Assembly: GCA_903813345.2 (NCBI GenBank)
Contig: CAIIXF020000010.1
Span: 34,773,425 to 34,837,424, forward strand
Length of the DNA stretch: 64,000 nucleotides
Reading direction: 5' to 3'
Origin: Owenia fusiformis
Taxonomy: Eukaryota; Annelida; Polychaeta; Sabellida; Oweniidae
Made by a program: the position numbers and the translations under genes. How positions within the stretch are numbered: position 1 is the stretch's first letter; each line of letters begins with the position of its first letter. Under the pieces are notes generated by a model. It was not told the DNA's origin. It made no database searches and saw nothing but the letters and a program-made list of their open reading frames with translations. Positions 1 to 12,296 of the stretch are shown here, in pieces.

Positions 1-499
1 GTGTACCTTTTGGCTCCCTTGGCCATTGGTCCCCTTTATTACCTTTTTGCCCTTTTGGACCTATTGGCCCGATAGGTCCAACAGGTCCTTTTGCTCCAGG
101 GGGTCCAATTGGGCCTTGGCTGCCATTTAACCCTGCTTTTCCTTGATCGCCCATTCTTCCTGGATATCCATGCTCTCCTCTGAGACCTTGTTCACCTTTG
201 TCTCCCTTTGGTCCTTTCACTTTTTTTACTTTACACTTCTTACTACATTTTTGGCTCAATTGTTCCAGGAGAATTTCCAGTTTGATGACGTTTCTCTCCA
301 AAGCAGATATTTCGGTAGCATGATCTCTAAGATCTCTTTGTTGTTCTTCAACAATATTCGAAAGTTTATCACACTTTTCCATAAGTTGTTTGAAATCACT
401 ATCAGTTGGTGCTGCTCTAACCACAGTGAAGTGAAACCCTGAGAAACTCAGAAACGTAAGTCCAATACACATAGCGTGTTTGAGCGTTAAACCTGCCAT
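1..499 (-). CDS. Collagen-like secreted protein, gene A (5' exon, partial)
   Basis: The first exon of a collagen-like gene is read from the ATG at 497-499 leftwards and runs off the window edge. It begins with a hydrophobic signal peptide (about residues 1-30, starting [10 protein letters not shown]). A heptad-like charged segment follows (about 34-85), then a Cys/Lys-rich hinge ([13 protein letters not shown]) and Gly-X-Y triplets. The order matches the first exons of genes B and C at 9122-10028 and 18679-19522, so this is the third tandem paralogue. Near the left edge one triplet Gly is replaced by Trp ([10 protein letters not shown]) where gene B has [10 protein letters not shown]. The likely role is a secreted, trimer-forming extracellular protein; that is inference from domains. 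Downstream exons, probably TSP1 with or without vWA, lie outside. Confidence 0.8.
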   Translation of the reverse strand, partial: MAGLTLKHAMCIGLTFLSFSGFHFTVVRAAPTDSDFKQLMEKCDKLSNIVEEQQRDLRDHATEISALERNVIKLEILLEQLSQKCSKKCKVKKVKGPKGDKGEQGLRGEHGYPGRMGDQGKAGLNGSQGPIGPPGAKGPVGPIGPIGPKGQKGNKGDQWPREPKGT

Positions 500-2454
500 T
501 GCTCTGGTATTACAGTTGGAGACTTCAATGGTATATGCCGAACTGCAAATGTTTTATTATTCAGCATTATTTATCATGTCGATTAGCCAAGCTATTTCTA
601 TAGATTAGATTGTTCATTTTGTATTGTTATTGAGGAAACTGTGATAAACAAACATATACAACATATCAAGCCGTTTTTGCTACACAAACGATGTCATTTT
701 TAATATTGATGAAACATGCCTGTCTGAAAGTATCTAACGCGTATTCCAGTGTTAATTATTAAAAATTCTCATTTGGAAGTAACACCTGGTAGAAATTTGA
801 ATTTGCACTTACTTAAAACTTATTTGAAATAACGTCCTATAGTATGATTAGTGACATTTTCAAGCCAATGCTTAAATAGGATACTATTTATATAATTTAA
901 TGAAATTGCCAACGTCCATAGTATCTCCAAAAAGATGTAACAATAGTTGAAGAATGTAATACAGTGTCCCTTCTTCACAAAACCTGGGCTGTTGCAATTA
1001 CACCGCGTGCCTTCTTAAAGCGCAGGGCGTGGTGCCACGATTTAAACCAAAATTTGACATAGATCAGATGCCTTCAGAGTTTTACAAATATTAATTAAAG
1101 TCTTTTTTAGACACACATATCTGTAAGATTATCCAAGAGAGTACTTGTGATGGTTAATTCCTTATGCACCTTGAAAACATATATCTGGATCAACGTATTC
1201 AATACAGAGACAAATCGTTTGGGGATATTAAGGGAATTGGTATTGTTTAATATGTGCTGGTCAAATGATCCACGGATTGATGTGTGTTTATTCAGGCTTT
1301 TAATGTTATTTCTCATGTTTTACAAATGTATGTAAAGGGACATGGTTTGTAGATGTTGTGAATAAACTATCAAAATTTCAAACAAAAATATTTATTACGA
1401 AAAATTCCCGCGGCGGTGACCAATTTCTTAAATATTCTCCAAAGAATAATTTGACACTGAATAAGTTATTGTTAACCTGAAGGTTATCTTTTCTGGCCAT
1501 ATTGTATTTATCATTTAGAAATTGATTTTCATTAAATCAATTATTTGGGATGAAAGGGTTTCTATCTATTTTACCAAAAGTTCGAATGGAGGTCTGATAT
1601 TTTTAAAGCCGACACTCTCAGCTTTCCAATAGTGGTATTGGAACCTTAGTGTAGATGAGGTCATTTATTTGACCCTAGTTTGCACAAGTATACGTTCAGG
1701 CGTAACATAATGAACCTCTTTTGAATGTTCATGAACCAGTGCTCGGCGTTTGGCGATATTCTGATTGAGATGCAACTTTGGTTCGGGATCATTTATACCG
1801 ACCCAAGAAAAGGCAATAACACCATGTTTAAAGGCCTCAACAATTACAACAATTATATATAAATTACAATTTCAACTTTAAATACCCTCTAAGATGAGTG
1901 GAGTGCATCTGAAAAACAAAACTGATTTTCGCAATGGGTTGATTTTCATTATTTAATGAAATTAATTTACTCTGGGGACTTACCAGCTCCGGGGGCTTCC
2001 CAGGAAATATTTTTATTTATCTTTTAAACAAAACATAACCAAGGCGCGACTTTGAAGATCTTTTGATTTTACTAAGATGCCTGCAATTACGATTTATATA
2101 TGTAACTGCATTTTTCAATGTTTGTGCATGTACGGGAATAATAGTGAATGTTTGGTGATACTATTACTAAGTTTGGTGTTACAACTCCAATCATTTTCAG
2201 AGCTAAGTCTCTACTTGAGTTATTTGTTGATCGTCCCATGGAGAAAGGATTGGTATCGATATGGAGAACTGAATTCAACAATGTTTTTCTCTAAACCAAT
2301 CATTGAAAACATTCTGTAAAAATCACTGTATTTTATGTAATGTTGACTGATTGACAACAATTTAATGCGAAAATTATTTAGAAATATTTTATATAACTGT
2401 TTTTGTTAACATTTCTTGTTTTTTAGTGCAAATGTTTTTGCTCCTTTCTACCAA

Positions 2455-2785
2455 TTCTTGAGAATGAAATAAAATGTCTTTCCGAACCTTGTTGGAACAA
2501 AATAGCATATACAACATGTTTTTAGACCTCTCAATATTATAGTTATACAAAGGAATTTTTGGTTGATTTTAAAAAAAATGTATTCAAAAAATTTAAACAA
2601 AATCCCCCCCCCCCAAAAAAATAGATAAAAATCAAGATAAACCTTTTATTTCATTAACAAGACACTTTTTAAGAATCAACCAAAATCTCCTTTGTACAAT
2701 TACAATATTGAGAGACCTAAACATGTCGTGTTTATGTCGTTTTGTTCTAATGAGGTTCGGAGAGATGTTTCATTTCACTCTGGAA
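2455..2785. repeat. Foldback (inverted) repeat
   Basis: The left arm (about 2455-2575) reads back as the complement of the right arm (about 2665-2785). Both arms share the tract around ACATGTTTTTAGACCTCTC and its reverse complement GAGAGACCTAAACATGT. The spacer contains a poly-C run at about 2605. The arms differ by scattered changes, so the insertion is old. It is a MITE-like foldback of unassigned superfamily. Confidence 0.65.
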
Positions 2786-3280
2786 ACATGATACCAAGAA
2801 CAACAAGTGTTTGATGTGTTTTCTAAATCAATATAGATGAAAGTATATATATATTTTCCAAATTATATTATCACCATTCAAAAGATGACCATTAAATTGA
2901 CGATGTGTTATTTTTAGATTTTTTTATGACTGGTTTAAGAGAAACGTGTGTTCAAAAAGTTCTCCAAATCGATATCACTCCTTTCGGAGTGGGATGGCAC
3001 ATTGTAAATTGTGGTTTAGCAAACTTTATATCGATATGGTGTAGTAATGCGTTACATGTCACGTGTAGTTTGCTTCCGATTGCTTCCATCTTTTCATATT
3101 TCACATTTCATATTTAGTTTGAAAATGGAAGTGACGGATATGGTTTAACTGATCTCATCTTTCCAGCCATCTAATTTTAAAATTAGAAAAAATACACATA
3201 AATGGGAGAAAATGCAGCTTTACAAAAAGGACTCACTCATTTTGTACCCTGTATTCGTGCGGAAAGAATTTTTTTTAATA

Positions 3281-3740
3281 TCAGGGGGTCATTAACAGAA
3301 CTTTCGCAAAGTCATCTTATATCATTATTTAGCACAAATAGAAATATGATGTCATTTGATATCATTGCGCGCTGTGTGATTAAACCTGTCTCCGCGATTT
3401 CAAAGATTCCCAGCTCAGGAACATATTTGCTTATCATGTAAGAATAGGGGAATATTTTAGCTTGAAACTTAACATGCATATAAAGAACAATTTCTTGTTG
3501 CCAACCTGTATACCTTACATAAGAACTGGATGAGAAATATGCCATTCGCAAAGTTATGAAAGGGTCTGAGGTGCTATTAAAGTTACGAACGAAAGCATAC
3601 GTGACGTCATTTTTTCGTAACTTTGCGAATCGTTCGTAACTTTACGAAAGTTCTGTTAATGCACATTTACCAAAACCGTAAAATTAACAATTGACTTGCA
3701 AACTCGTAACTTTGCGAAAGTTCTGTTAATGACCCCCTGA
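3281..3740. repeat. MITE with 30-bp terminal inverted repeats
   Basis: The element opens at 3281 with TCAGGGGGTCATTAACAGAA and closes at 3740 with the reverse complement. The inverted repeat continues through ACTTTCGCAAAG. The interior repeats variants of CGTAACTTTGCGAA several times. There is no coding capacity. The well-matched ends suggest a fairly recent non-autonomous DNA transposon. Confidence 0.75.
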
Positions 3741-4551
3741 ATCGTTATTTAAGTATACGATATTTTATAAGTACCAAATATCAGTCAGTTACGATAAAAT
3801 GTCTTCATTTGCTACATTTTTGCGAAAACGGTTTGGCATAATTTTTGCAGAAATGTATCTTTTACGACATTATACGCATGATTGCATTCCAAGAATAGCA
3901 AACTATAACGTATATAACTGATTGAGATATATTTCTCTCATCATTAATCACTTAAGAATATTAGAACGAACTTTAAAATGTGTAAAACTGGGAATAGATC
4001 CATAATAACTATTATATATATGCACATTTATTACAAACAAAGGCTGTTGACATAGCAGCAGGGAAGACAAATTTAAATGGAATTTGCCAGACGTACCAAG
4101 TAACTTGATTACTGTTATCCTGTAAATATTAAGATGATTGAACATTTATTCCAGGAATTATACATGACAAAGTACCACCTCAAAAATTATTCCAGGGTGT
4201 AAATGTCTGTATTTTTCAAAAACGTTGAAAGTAGACATTAGTATTCTAAGAATCAATGAAGAATCATAAACCACAAACAACTGACTTAATGAGAAATTGC
4301 TGTTTTTCAAAACCAAAGTTAGGCTACACCACGCTTGTACTGTAAAGAATTTTTTAGACATTGCACGGGGTTGCTTATTTTGTCTTAGATTGAACAGCTT
4401 TTCAAAAATTCAAAAATACATCATCCGAAATTATTGACATTTCTTGGCAAGATGTCATGCTACTGTACTTTACCAAAATTATCCGTGTCCACTGCGTCTA
4501 AAACCATGAAAATAAAAATAAAATCAACAAATCATGGAAGTTACATTCTCG

Positions 4552-4557
4552 TTTTAT
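4552..4557 (-). terminator. Polyadenylation signal of gene B
   Basis: AATAAA on the minus strand lies about 30 bases beyond the stop codon of the last gene B exon (4586). It is the nearest canonical signal. Confidence 0.5.
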
Positions 4558-4585
4558 TGCAGATAGAAGTGAAATTATAGCGTTA

Positions 4586-7500
4586 TTATAAATCCCCGCA
4601 CGATGATCGGAGAATAGGAACAATTACATCATTGAGCTCATCGAAACTGTCGAGTATATAAAGATGTTCCGCGCCTGGTGACGGTATCGCTGCAAATTCA
4701 GTGCTCATGATTTTTTGCAACATGGCCTTTTGTACGGCTGACATTCCATCTGAAGTTTCTTGAAGATTTGGAGTTTTTACCAAAAATACAGTTGGTGGGG
4801 TAACTCCTTCTTGGTAACTCTTTGGGTCCTTCAATAGCTTGGCTTCCTTTATAGTCTCAGATGACTTGGAATGCGGATAAGTGACGCCATTTGTCACCAG
4901 TAGGGTAACAGCCTTAAACAAAGTATACAGTTATAGCTGTGCAAACTGCAAACGAGAGCTTCCTAATTCATCGGTGAAAAATTGATTTTGCATTTTGTCC
5001 CAAGGTTCCAAAAAACTATTCGAAAGGTGAGGAACCCGGCCTTTGAGGATCTGGCCTACTTACGAAATGTAATTATCCCATTTACCGTTTCATCACAAGG
5101 TTGTTTAATTTAGTGCATCACAATTTTATTCTTAAACATTTCTTGAAGAATAAAGAAAATGGTCATAATCTCAAAATAGTTTATCATAAATTCTTATCTT
5201 TTCTACATCAGTGCCACACAGATTATTGTTCTCAACAATGTTTGATCCTTGTACCTGATCACTTTCCTCTTTTTTGTGCAAAAGTGAAACCCTTGGAGAA
5301 ATGGCGTCATTCTTTTGAGCCTCGCTTGCTCAACTATTATTTTGGTACATGTTGTTATCGTGATGCTATCCAACAGATAAACAGATAGAAAAATTTAATT
5401 CCTACCTTTTTGCCTCGTCTACGTCCATTTTCAGTTGTTAACTGTTCTCTGGCCTCTCGTAAAGCAAGAAAGGTAGGCCTAGCTCTTCCCTTCTTTGGGT
5501 TCATTTCCATTTTACTTATTGCTTTCAGGATCTACATACAAATGGCGAAAATGAAAAGACAAAACTTAAAATAAAGATTTTGAAAAAATCTGGTTCTGCT
5601 CTAAGATGTTTATTTTTGCTATGTTTCATGTGTTTCGTATTCAGTTCCAACAAAAGGTTCTAAAAGCAAGCCCAATCTTTAAATACCCCTATTCTTGCTA
5701 TTGAAATGAGGATTTCTGCAAGGGTGCAATTGGTTTAACGTGGGGTTGATTATTGACTCAGCATCGGGATACCACCATGTATGTCTCCATGGGGATACAT
5801 ACAAAATTCTCATTTTCTCAAGTTGATCGAACCTCAACAAGTACATTCATATGGGGAAGTATTGCTAGAATCCATTGTCAAGAGTTAAAATACGTTAACA
5901 AAACATTAAAGCCTTTTTGAAATGTTCAGTTAGCACAAGTTCTCTTTGTTCTTTAATCAAACAGGGTCCCGAGACTCTCATCTTTAAAATAGTGAGTGTA
6001 CAAGACAGTACTACAAGAAGAAAACAATCTCAATCAACCAAGATTACACGAGTATAAGCTAATTAAAATTGATACGATTGGAAAGTTTGGATTACCAAGG
6101 TATGGACTTTTAATATCTGTGATTGAAAATTAATCTGGTTATGGCTGGGTCACATTTGCTCCGATCCATCGGCCGGCGCCCGGCCGATTGAGTGTTTTGC
6201 TCAATATTGTATTCAATGTTGAACAAAATACTCAATCGGCCGGGTGCCGTAGTGAAAATCGGAGCAAATGTGACCACGGTATTAGGGAGCCTGTTGATCA
6301 TCGCTCGTGCAAGTAAACTGTCACTCATACAAGTGTCAAATATCAGACTTACCGATGTCGGCGTATTGTACGAGTTGAATTTGATAAAATTGTGGACCTC
6401 ATCTCCATAAGTTGATCCTGACACCAATGTAAATGCATCTCCAAGTCGAAAAGTTTTCACAAGGGTCAAAATAAAGCTTCTTACTTTCACTTTATCTATG
6501 TAAGCGCTAATGGAATTTGACATATCTATTATTAAGTTCAGATCAAGTCCACAAGCGTGTACCAGTTCCGGGTCGTCTGAAAATAAAGATGATTTGAAGT
6601 ACAGGGCGTTCATTAAGTTCGTGCACAGGTACTTTAAAATTTTTGTTTCTTCTTCAATCAGGCTGAAATTTTCACCCAGTATACCTACACTATTCATACA
6701 TTAGAATCCTAAATTATAATGAATAGGTCTTTGAGGACAAAACGTTATGGTTTCTGTAGTAGCAAGAGTCTGGAGTAGGCGGAGCAGGGAAAAGGGATCT
6801 GTTTTGTTTGAATTTTCACAATTTTTTCATTTTGTCCTATTTATTTAAATAACAGTATCTCAAGGGTATAGGTGTTCAACATAATGTCCATCACTGGTCT
6901 ATACACATTTGATGTCTCAATACTAATATCCCAAAAACAGATTGAGGAACCCATTTAGGAAATATCTTGCGATTGGTCTTGTATTGATGCCATAAAATCT
7001 CCTCCTTGTCGAATGGCGAATTCCAAGAAATCATTCCTCGCCAGTGCCATTCGCAAAAAGAGAGTAACGCATGGAGAGCCAGCGGACCCTAGCTACTATA
7101 CTTATCATGATGATAATGCCCCAAGCAACACCTCAAATCTTGTCAAGGATATTATCTCTAAAAAAATGAAGATGGATTGACAATCTTGATCAAGCCCTTA
7201 TTCACCTTACGAGGCACCCCTTGACTTTGGGGTTTCAGGCAGAATAAATAATGATTTTGGTGGAATTCATCATTCTACCTGAGTGAAACGTATGGTATCC
7301 ATACAAGGATCAATCGCCAGATATTTCCCAAATATGTTCTGCCATCTTTTCGTGAGGAATGGGTAGTGATACAGCATGGGTGTATACACCATGATGGAGA
7401 TGCCATGATGGACATTATGTTGAACACCTATACCCTTGAAATACTGTTAGTTAAACAAATAGGACAAAATGAAAAAATTGTGAACATTCAAACAAAGCAG

Positions 7501-10028
7501 ATCTTTGTTGCCTGCTCCGCCTACCCCGGACTCATGCTACTATAGCAACCATAACTTTTTTTCTTCAAAGACCTATTCATTGTATTTTGGGATTTCAATG
7601 TAGGAATAGTATAGGTATACTGAGTGGAAATTTCAGCCAGATTGACAGAGAAACAAAAATTTTAGAGTACCTTTGCACGAACATAATGAACGCCCTGTAC
7701 ACGTTCGTATTACATGCTGAACAATCATTTCGATGTAAATCCATAGCCATCGTCCAGTATCAAAAAGAATGAAATAAAATGTTCAAATCGTCGATTTTGT
7801 TGTCTATTTGGAAAGAGATGGGAATGCCGTCTGTAGCTCGAGGTAAAATGGAAGAGCGAATTATCATGGTTGTTTTAAGAGTAAAAAGCCTAAGCTTAGT
7901 TGATCATCCAGGGATTATCTGTAACGTTATGGTTTATTACATACGACCCGGTAACCTTTATAACCTTCAAATCCCTGTTTCCGAACGGGAAAGTACGGGT
8001 GGTTTCACTTTAAACGTGCGTGTGTCCAACTTCTGCAGACGTCAAGTCAATTAAAAGTGTCAGTTGGGGTGTTGTAGGATTTCTATCACTGATCTCAAAT
8101 ATAAGTATATATATTTGTACTCACCACATTGCTCTATTATACATAACTTGGTCAATTTTTCTGTATCTATACCACCACAATGACTGGATTTTCTCGTTCT
8201 TGTACCCAGACGAATTCCAAAGCCACATGTTCTAGAACAACGACCAAAACTCCATGGCGACCAAGTTGTCCATTGGCAACCTGCGATATTTTCACAATGA
8301 TTGTGATTAGTTTGCCAGCCCGGTGGATGGCCTGGTGGCTTGGATGGATTCTGGAATCTAGGACTAATTATTATTGAGAATGTTTGGTAAATTGTAAGGT
8401 GGTCGTTTTCGACCAAATCGTTTCATCGATAGATTGTTTTTCCCAGACGTCTTTAATTTCAAATACGAGTAGTAGATGTAGTACAGGGTGGTCAAAAAAT
8501 GGAAACCCTTACACCATTTTCCTCATATATTTGTCATTTTAAGAAATAACTCCCTGATATTTTTCACATTTGAACATCATTCAATTTCCTACCAGCCTAC
8601 TTTATTTCATGACCATCAAATTGATAGTCACAATGTTACAGCACTTTACAGAACATGCCCTAGTGGCCAATATTGCCCTGTCGGGCCACCTGCACTCGCC
8701 GTCCAAAATGTCCCTACCTGTAGGGATATGGCAAGGAAAAAGTGTATGAGAATGACATCAGGACAATCACAAACCTCAAAAGTGAGATCATCCGTATCAT
8801 TCAGGCCATACCTGCTGAGAAATACATTCGGCCCATTGATAACTGTGCAGGTTTGCCTACAGCGCAATAATGCCAAACCTGAAGCATGTTGTTCAAAGTG
8901 CTGTAAAATTGTGACTATCATGATGGTCATGAAATTTGGTAGGGTGGTAGGAAATTGAATGATGTACAAATATTTGAAATATCAGGGAGTAATTCCTTAA
9001 AATGACAAAGATATTAGGAAAATGCAGGGTTCCCATTTTTTTGACCACCCTGTACTATAATCTAGTTTTTGATCACATAGTTGAATCCAGTGAAACATAC
9101 TTTAAAGTATTAAATACTTACTATTCGCAATGTTTCCTTGTTCACCCTTTTGACCTTTTTGACCCTTCGGACCAATGCTTCCCGTTCCACCAGTTGCCCC
9201 TGTCGGCCCTCGGTCACCTGTTGCACCTTTTGGCCCTTGTGGACCTGTTGCCCCAGTCGGCCCACGGTCACCTGTTGCACCTTTTGGCCCTTGTAGGCCT
9301 GTTGCTCCAGTCGACCCTCGGTCACCTGTTACACCTTTTTGCCCTTGTGGGCCTGTTGCCCCAGTTGGCCCACGGTCACCTGTTGCACCTTTTGGCCCTT
9401 GTGGGCCTGTTGCTCCAGTCGGCCCTCGGTCACCCGTTGCACCTTTTGGTCCTTTTGGGCCTGTTGCCCCAGTCGGCCCTCGGTCACCTGTTGCCCCTGT
9501 CAGCCCTCGGTCACCTGTTGCCCCTGTCGGCCCTCGATCACCTTTCTGCCCTTTTGGACAAATGATACATGGTGGTGTACCTTTTGGCTCATTTGGCCCT
9601 TGGTCACCCTTCGCACCTTTTTGCCCTTTTGAACCTGTTGTCCCGGTAACCCCCTTGTCACCTTTCGGTCCTTGTGGACCTTCCGCCCCATTCAGCCCTT
9701 TGTCACCTTTCGGTCCTTGAGGACCTATTGCTCCAGGAGGTCCTTTCACTTTCTTTACTTTACACTTTTTATTACATTTCTTGCTTAATTGTTCAACAAG
9801 AATTTCCAATTTAATAGCGTTTCTCTCTAAAGCACCTATTTCAATAGCTTGATCTCTGAGATCTCTTTGCTGTTCTACAACAGTATTTGAAAGTTTATCA
9901 ACCTTTTTCCCAAGTTGTTTGCATTCATCATCAGTTGATGCTAATCCAACTATAGTGCAATGAAATCCCGAAAAGCTCAAAATAGAAATTCCAATCCAAA
10001 CAGCTTGTATGAGCGTTAAACTTAACAT
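4586..10028 (-). CDS. Secreted collagen-TSP1-vWA protein (gene B)
   Basis: I join five exons on the minus strand: 10028-9122, 8280-8125, 6576-6353, 5531-5406 and 4912-4586. All have GT/AG borders and matching phases, giving about 579 aa. Domains in order are a signal peptide (1-30), coiled-coil-like segment (35-85), Cys-rich basic hinge (84-95) and Gly-X-Y collagen (96-299), interrupted near 145-157 by a two-Cys insert (PPCIIC). A TSP1 repeat follows (about 303-355; [18 protein letters not shown]), then vWA (about 356-579) with the MIDAS DMSNS (DxSxS) and the ALREAR helix. The collagen exon itself is a minisatellite of a GPTGATG(P/D)-type unit. It is probably a trimeric extracellular matrix or recognition protein whose vWA domain binds a ligand through a metal ion. 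Function is inferred. Introns carry two mariner-type elements and a small foldback. Confidence 0.85.
6142..6279. repeat. Small foldback MITE in a gene B intron
   Basis: TGGGTCACATTTGCTCCGAT at the left returns in reverse complement at the right (ATCGGAGCAAATGTGACCAC). Both arms also contain the CGGCCGG and CAATCGGCCGG tracts. It lies directly 3' of the vWA exon ending at 6353. A related start (TGGGTCACACTTGTTCCGAT) recurs at about 13487, so the family has more than one copy here. Confidence 0.75.
6602..7697. mobile_element. Large palindromic mariner-type MITE, copy 1
   Basis: The ends are CAGGGCGTTCATT at 6602 and its reverse complement at 7697, flanked by TA on both sides (6600-6601 and 7698-7699). 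TA duplication and CAGGG ends fit the Tc1/mariner superfamily. Inverted arms are at least 330 bp, and similarity continues towards the centre, so nearly the whole 1.1 kb is a palindrome. The middle holds a 55-codon open frame at 7013-7180 (plus strand, starting MANSKKSF) that I do not recognise. The element sits in gene B between the TSP1 and vWA exons. A second, more diverged copy lies at about 32913-33905. Confidence 0.75.
8484..9052 (+). mobile_element. Mariner-like element with degenerate transposase C-terminus
   Basis: The terminal inverted repeats are CAGGGTGGTCAAAAAA... at 8484 and its complement ending 9052, with TA on both flanks. The plus-strand interior (about 8660-8870) translates to a broken reading of the mariner transposase C-terminal region. 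It shows WP-x-x-P followed by a stop, then [20 protein letters not shown] and IQAIPAE, as in the family pattern of a WG-Y-L-K-x-K-V-Y block followed by a helix. Stops and substitutions interrupt it. At 569 bp it is an internally deleted, inactive copy in the intron between the collagen and TSP1 exons of gene B. Confidence 0.8.
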
Positions 10029-11300
10029 GGCTTTGGTATTTCAAGTTTTACAGCCGCAGTGTTCAATGATATTAGCAATTGCAGTCAAGTTGTTTAACAA
10101 GTTCGATATTGAATTCAGATTATAATATGTAATAATTCAAAAGGTAATGTAGACATTTGCATACTTCATTTAATTTTATATTTCTAAAGTACTAAGTTGT
10201 TACAACCATCTAATGTTGATTTGAAATAATTTTCAAGCAATATTTTTAATATTGCATCATTTTTATTTCTTAACTGCATTATTTATGTCGATTACCTAAG
10301 CTATTCTTATCGATTAGATTGTTTATATTTGTATTGTTATTGCGGAAACCATAGTTTTAATTTGTTATTTGTTTGAGTTTAAACATTTACAATAAATCAA
10401 CCCCACTCTTGCTTAACAAACGCTAAATAAACTTTAATATAGATAAGCAAAGCTATTTGAAAGTATCTACTTTAACTGTTCCAACCGTAAATCAAAGACA
10501 CATTTAAAAACAAACCTCCAATAGATATTTGAATTTGCTAACTTATTTGATATAAATTTGAAATGAAGTCAAATGATATTTTATTGACATTTTCAAGTCT
10601 GTACTAAATAGGATAGCAGTATTTATTATTAGTTTTTGACACAATTGCTAACTCTACAGGCAGAGGGGGAAAAACACCAGAGTTTAAAGATGACATACGC
10701 TTATAATGTAAACCTGTATTGAGATGACATACATCTCTTGTTTGTCAAAAGTGGACTAACAAATGATGTCATCAATGGCAGTTTCAAATTATGTTCCTTT
10801 CTGGCGTGTTAACCAATATCATAACTTCTCATTTCACATCAAGATAAAGAAAGGTTTACGGAATATGCATATATCAATTAAAACATCCCATCGACGTGTA
10901 GTATTTGATAACGTAGCCGATGAAAATTGTAACGAACGAAGGTGGTAAGCAAGAGACGTAATTATGTCTGTCATCTTTAAACTCTGGGGCTTTCCCTCCT
11001 CTTCTATACAGGTCGGTTATACAGTTTCTCCAAAAAATGATTTGAGTAGTTCAAAAACATGATAAATTATTTCCTCTCCACACCAACAATTACAGATGGC
11101 TGTAAGATAAAAGAAATTTGAAATAAAATTCAGAAGTTATCGTTTCACGTTTTGGAATATCTTGGGCAGTTCTTGCTACGATGATGATTCATGGAAACAA
11201 TTTAAAACTTCAAATGTAAATCATATTTTTATTTTATTCATTAGGAGCGCGGAATCATAGTGTATCAAAAAACGTGTAAACCAATAGGAAATGGTTGGGT
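10029..11300. repeat. Segmental duplication, partner of 19523-20500
   Basis: Sequence immediately upstream of gene B matches sequence upstream of gene C over about 1 kb. Examples are the block beginning ATGGCTTTGGTATTTCAAGT (near 10026) against 19520, and the block around ACAGATGGCTGTAAGATAAA (about 11090) against about 20306. Gene C lacks the MITE at 10662-11002, which interrupts the gene B copy. The upstream region was therefore duplicated with the gene, and the MITE inserted later or was lost from one copy. Confidence 0.75.
10662..11002. repeat. MITE in the gene B upstream region
   Basis: Near-perfect inverted ends (AGAGGGGGAAAAACACCAGA on the left, matching TCTGGGGCTTTCCCTCCTCT on the right) continue through AGTTTAAAGATGACA. 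The duplicated region near gene C lacks this insert, giving a natural empty-site comparison. The 61-codon open frame inside is not supported as a gene. Confidence 0.75.
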
Positions 11301-12296
11301 TGCCATAAGTCATATGAGATACGATTCATCCATCCGATTGCTTAGAATTTTAAGAGGCAATTAAATTTGCTAGGTTGTCCACTGGACAAAAATATGATTT
11401 AATCTTCCAGGCTTTGCAAAAGTTCAGTGAGGTGGTCAAAATTACTTTAAAGCTCTGTATCGCTCATTTTAACAATATAAGCGAGACATTTAGCATGTTA
11501 AATATAAAACAATTAAATTTTTTACTCAAAAAATATTTCTAACAAATATATTACTGAATAGATATTCCAAAATTTGAGTTGCCCCAAAGCCACCATTCCC
11601 CATTTGTTTAACATGGGATCTGCCATTTTTTGTAACATGAAATTCATCAACTTTGACATCAAATTTTGACCTATTGTAATGGAGATATTATTTAATTTTG
11701 CAGACTTAATAGAGAATAGAATCAAGATACAGATTTAATTACTCTATCAGATTTTCTTTTGTTACATGCTAAGAAAATAGTCGATCAAACAAATATGTGG
11801 GTTAAGATGTAAACCAACGAGGAAAACCACACATTCTTAACTTTGTTCGAGGAGTATTTATTAAAACTTTGTCCCCGGCTGACCTTGCTTGGCGGCTTGG
11901 CCCAATGTATTAAATGAGTAACCTTTCGGCTAACCACGACCCAATGTGAATACATTTTGGTACAATGAATGAAATCGATGGTAAAAATATGAGCCAATAA
12001 AGTAACATTACAAACCTTGTAAGTCTTCAATAAATTAAAAGGCTTTACCCTATTCGATTCAAAATACTGTATTTGTGGAGGCTTGGTCACATGTCATGCA
12101 AGTCCGGTTTTACACATCTTCGCACGCTCGGTCTCCACTGCCTTCATCGCCAAGCATGATCGGGAGTCAGATAATTCATCACCCCTTTCTGTCATGGGAG
12201 CTATCTACTGGGCATATCCAGCTGTCTGATCTGCAGCATGTGTACAGGTATCAGATACCGACGGGAGCCGAGTGAACGAAGATGGGTTTTACATGT

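Larger units (their letters stand above)
500..4551. other. Intergenic region between genes A and B
   Basis: This AT-rich stretch holds the upstream region of gene A and the region 3' of gene B. No conserved coding segment was recognised. Two foldback repeats (2455-2785 and 3281-3740) are the only clear structures. Short open frames here are random-looking. Confidence 0.6.

Noticed and set aside
6577-6697. N-terminal extension of the vWA exon frame ([11 protein letters not shown]...)
   Set aside because: This part lies upstream of the splice acceptor at 6577 and is translated arm sequence of the mariner-type MITE. The same peptide appears from the other arm at 7587-7720.
8488-8969. Long open frames on both strands at 8488-8958 and 8646-8969
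   Set aside because: Both are out of frame with the degenerate mariner transposase that explains the sequence.
9175-9720. Plus-strand proline-rich open frames opposite the gene B collagen exon (repeats such as [12 protein letters not shown])
   Set aside because: They are the antisense of Gly-X-Y coding DNA, which leaves opposite frames open. The minus-strand frame has the signal peptide, hinge and spliced domains. The same holds for 18732-19405.
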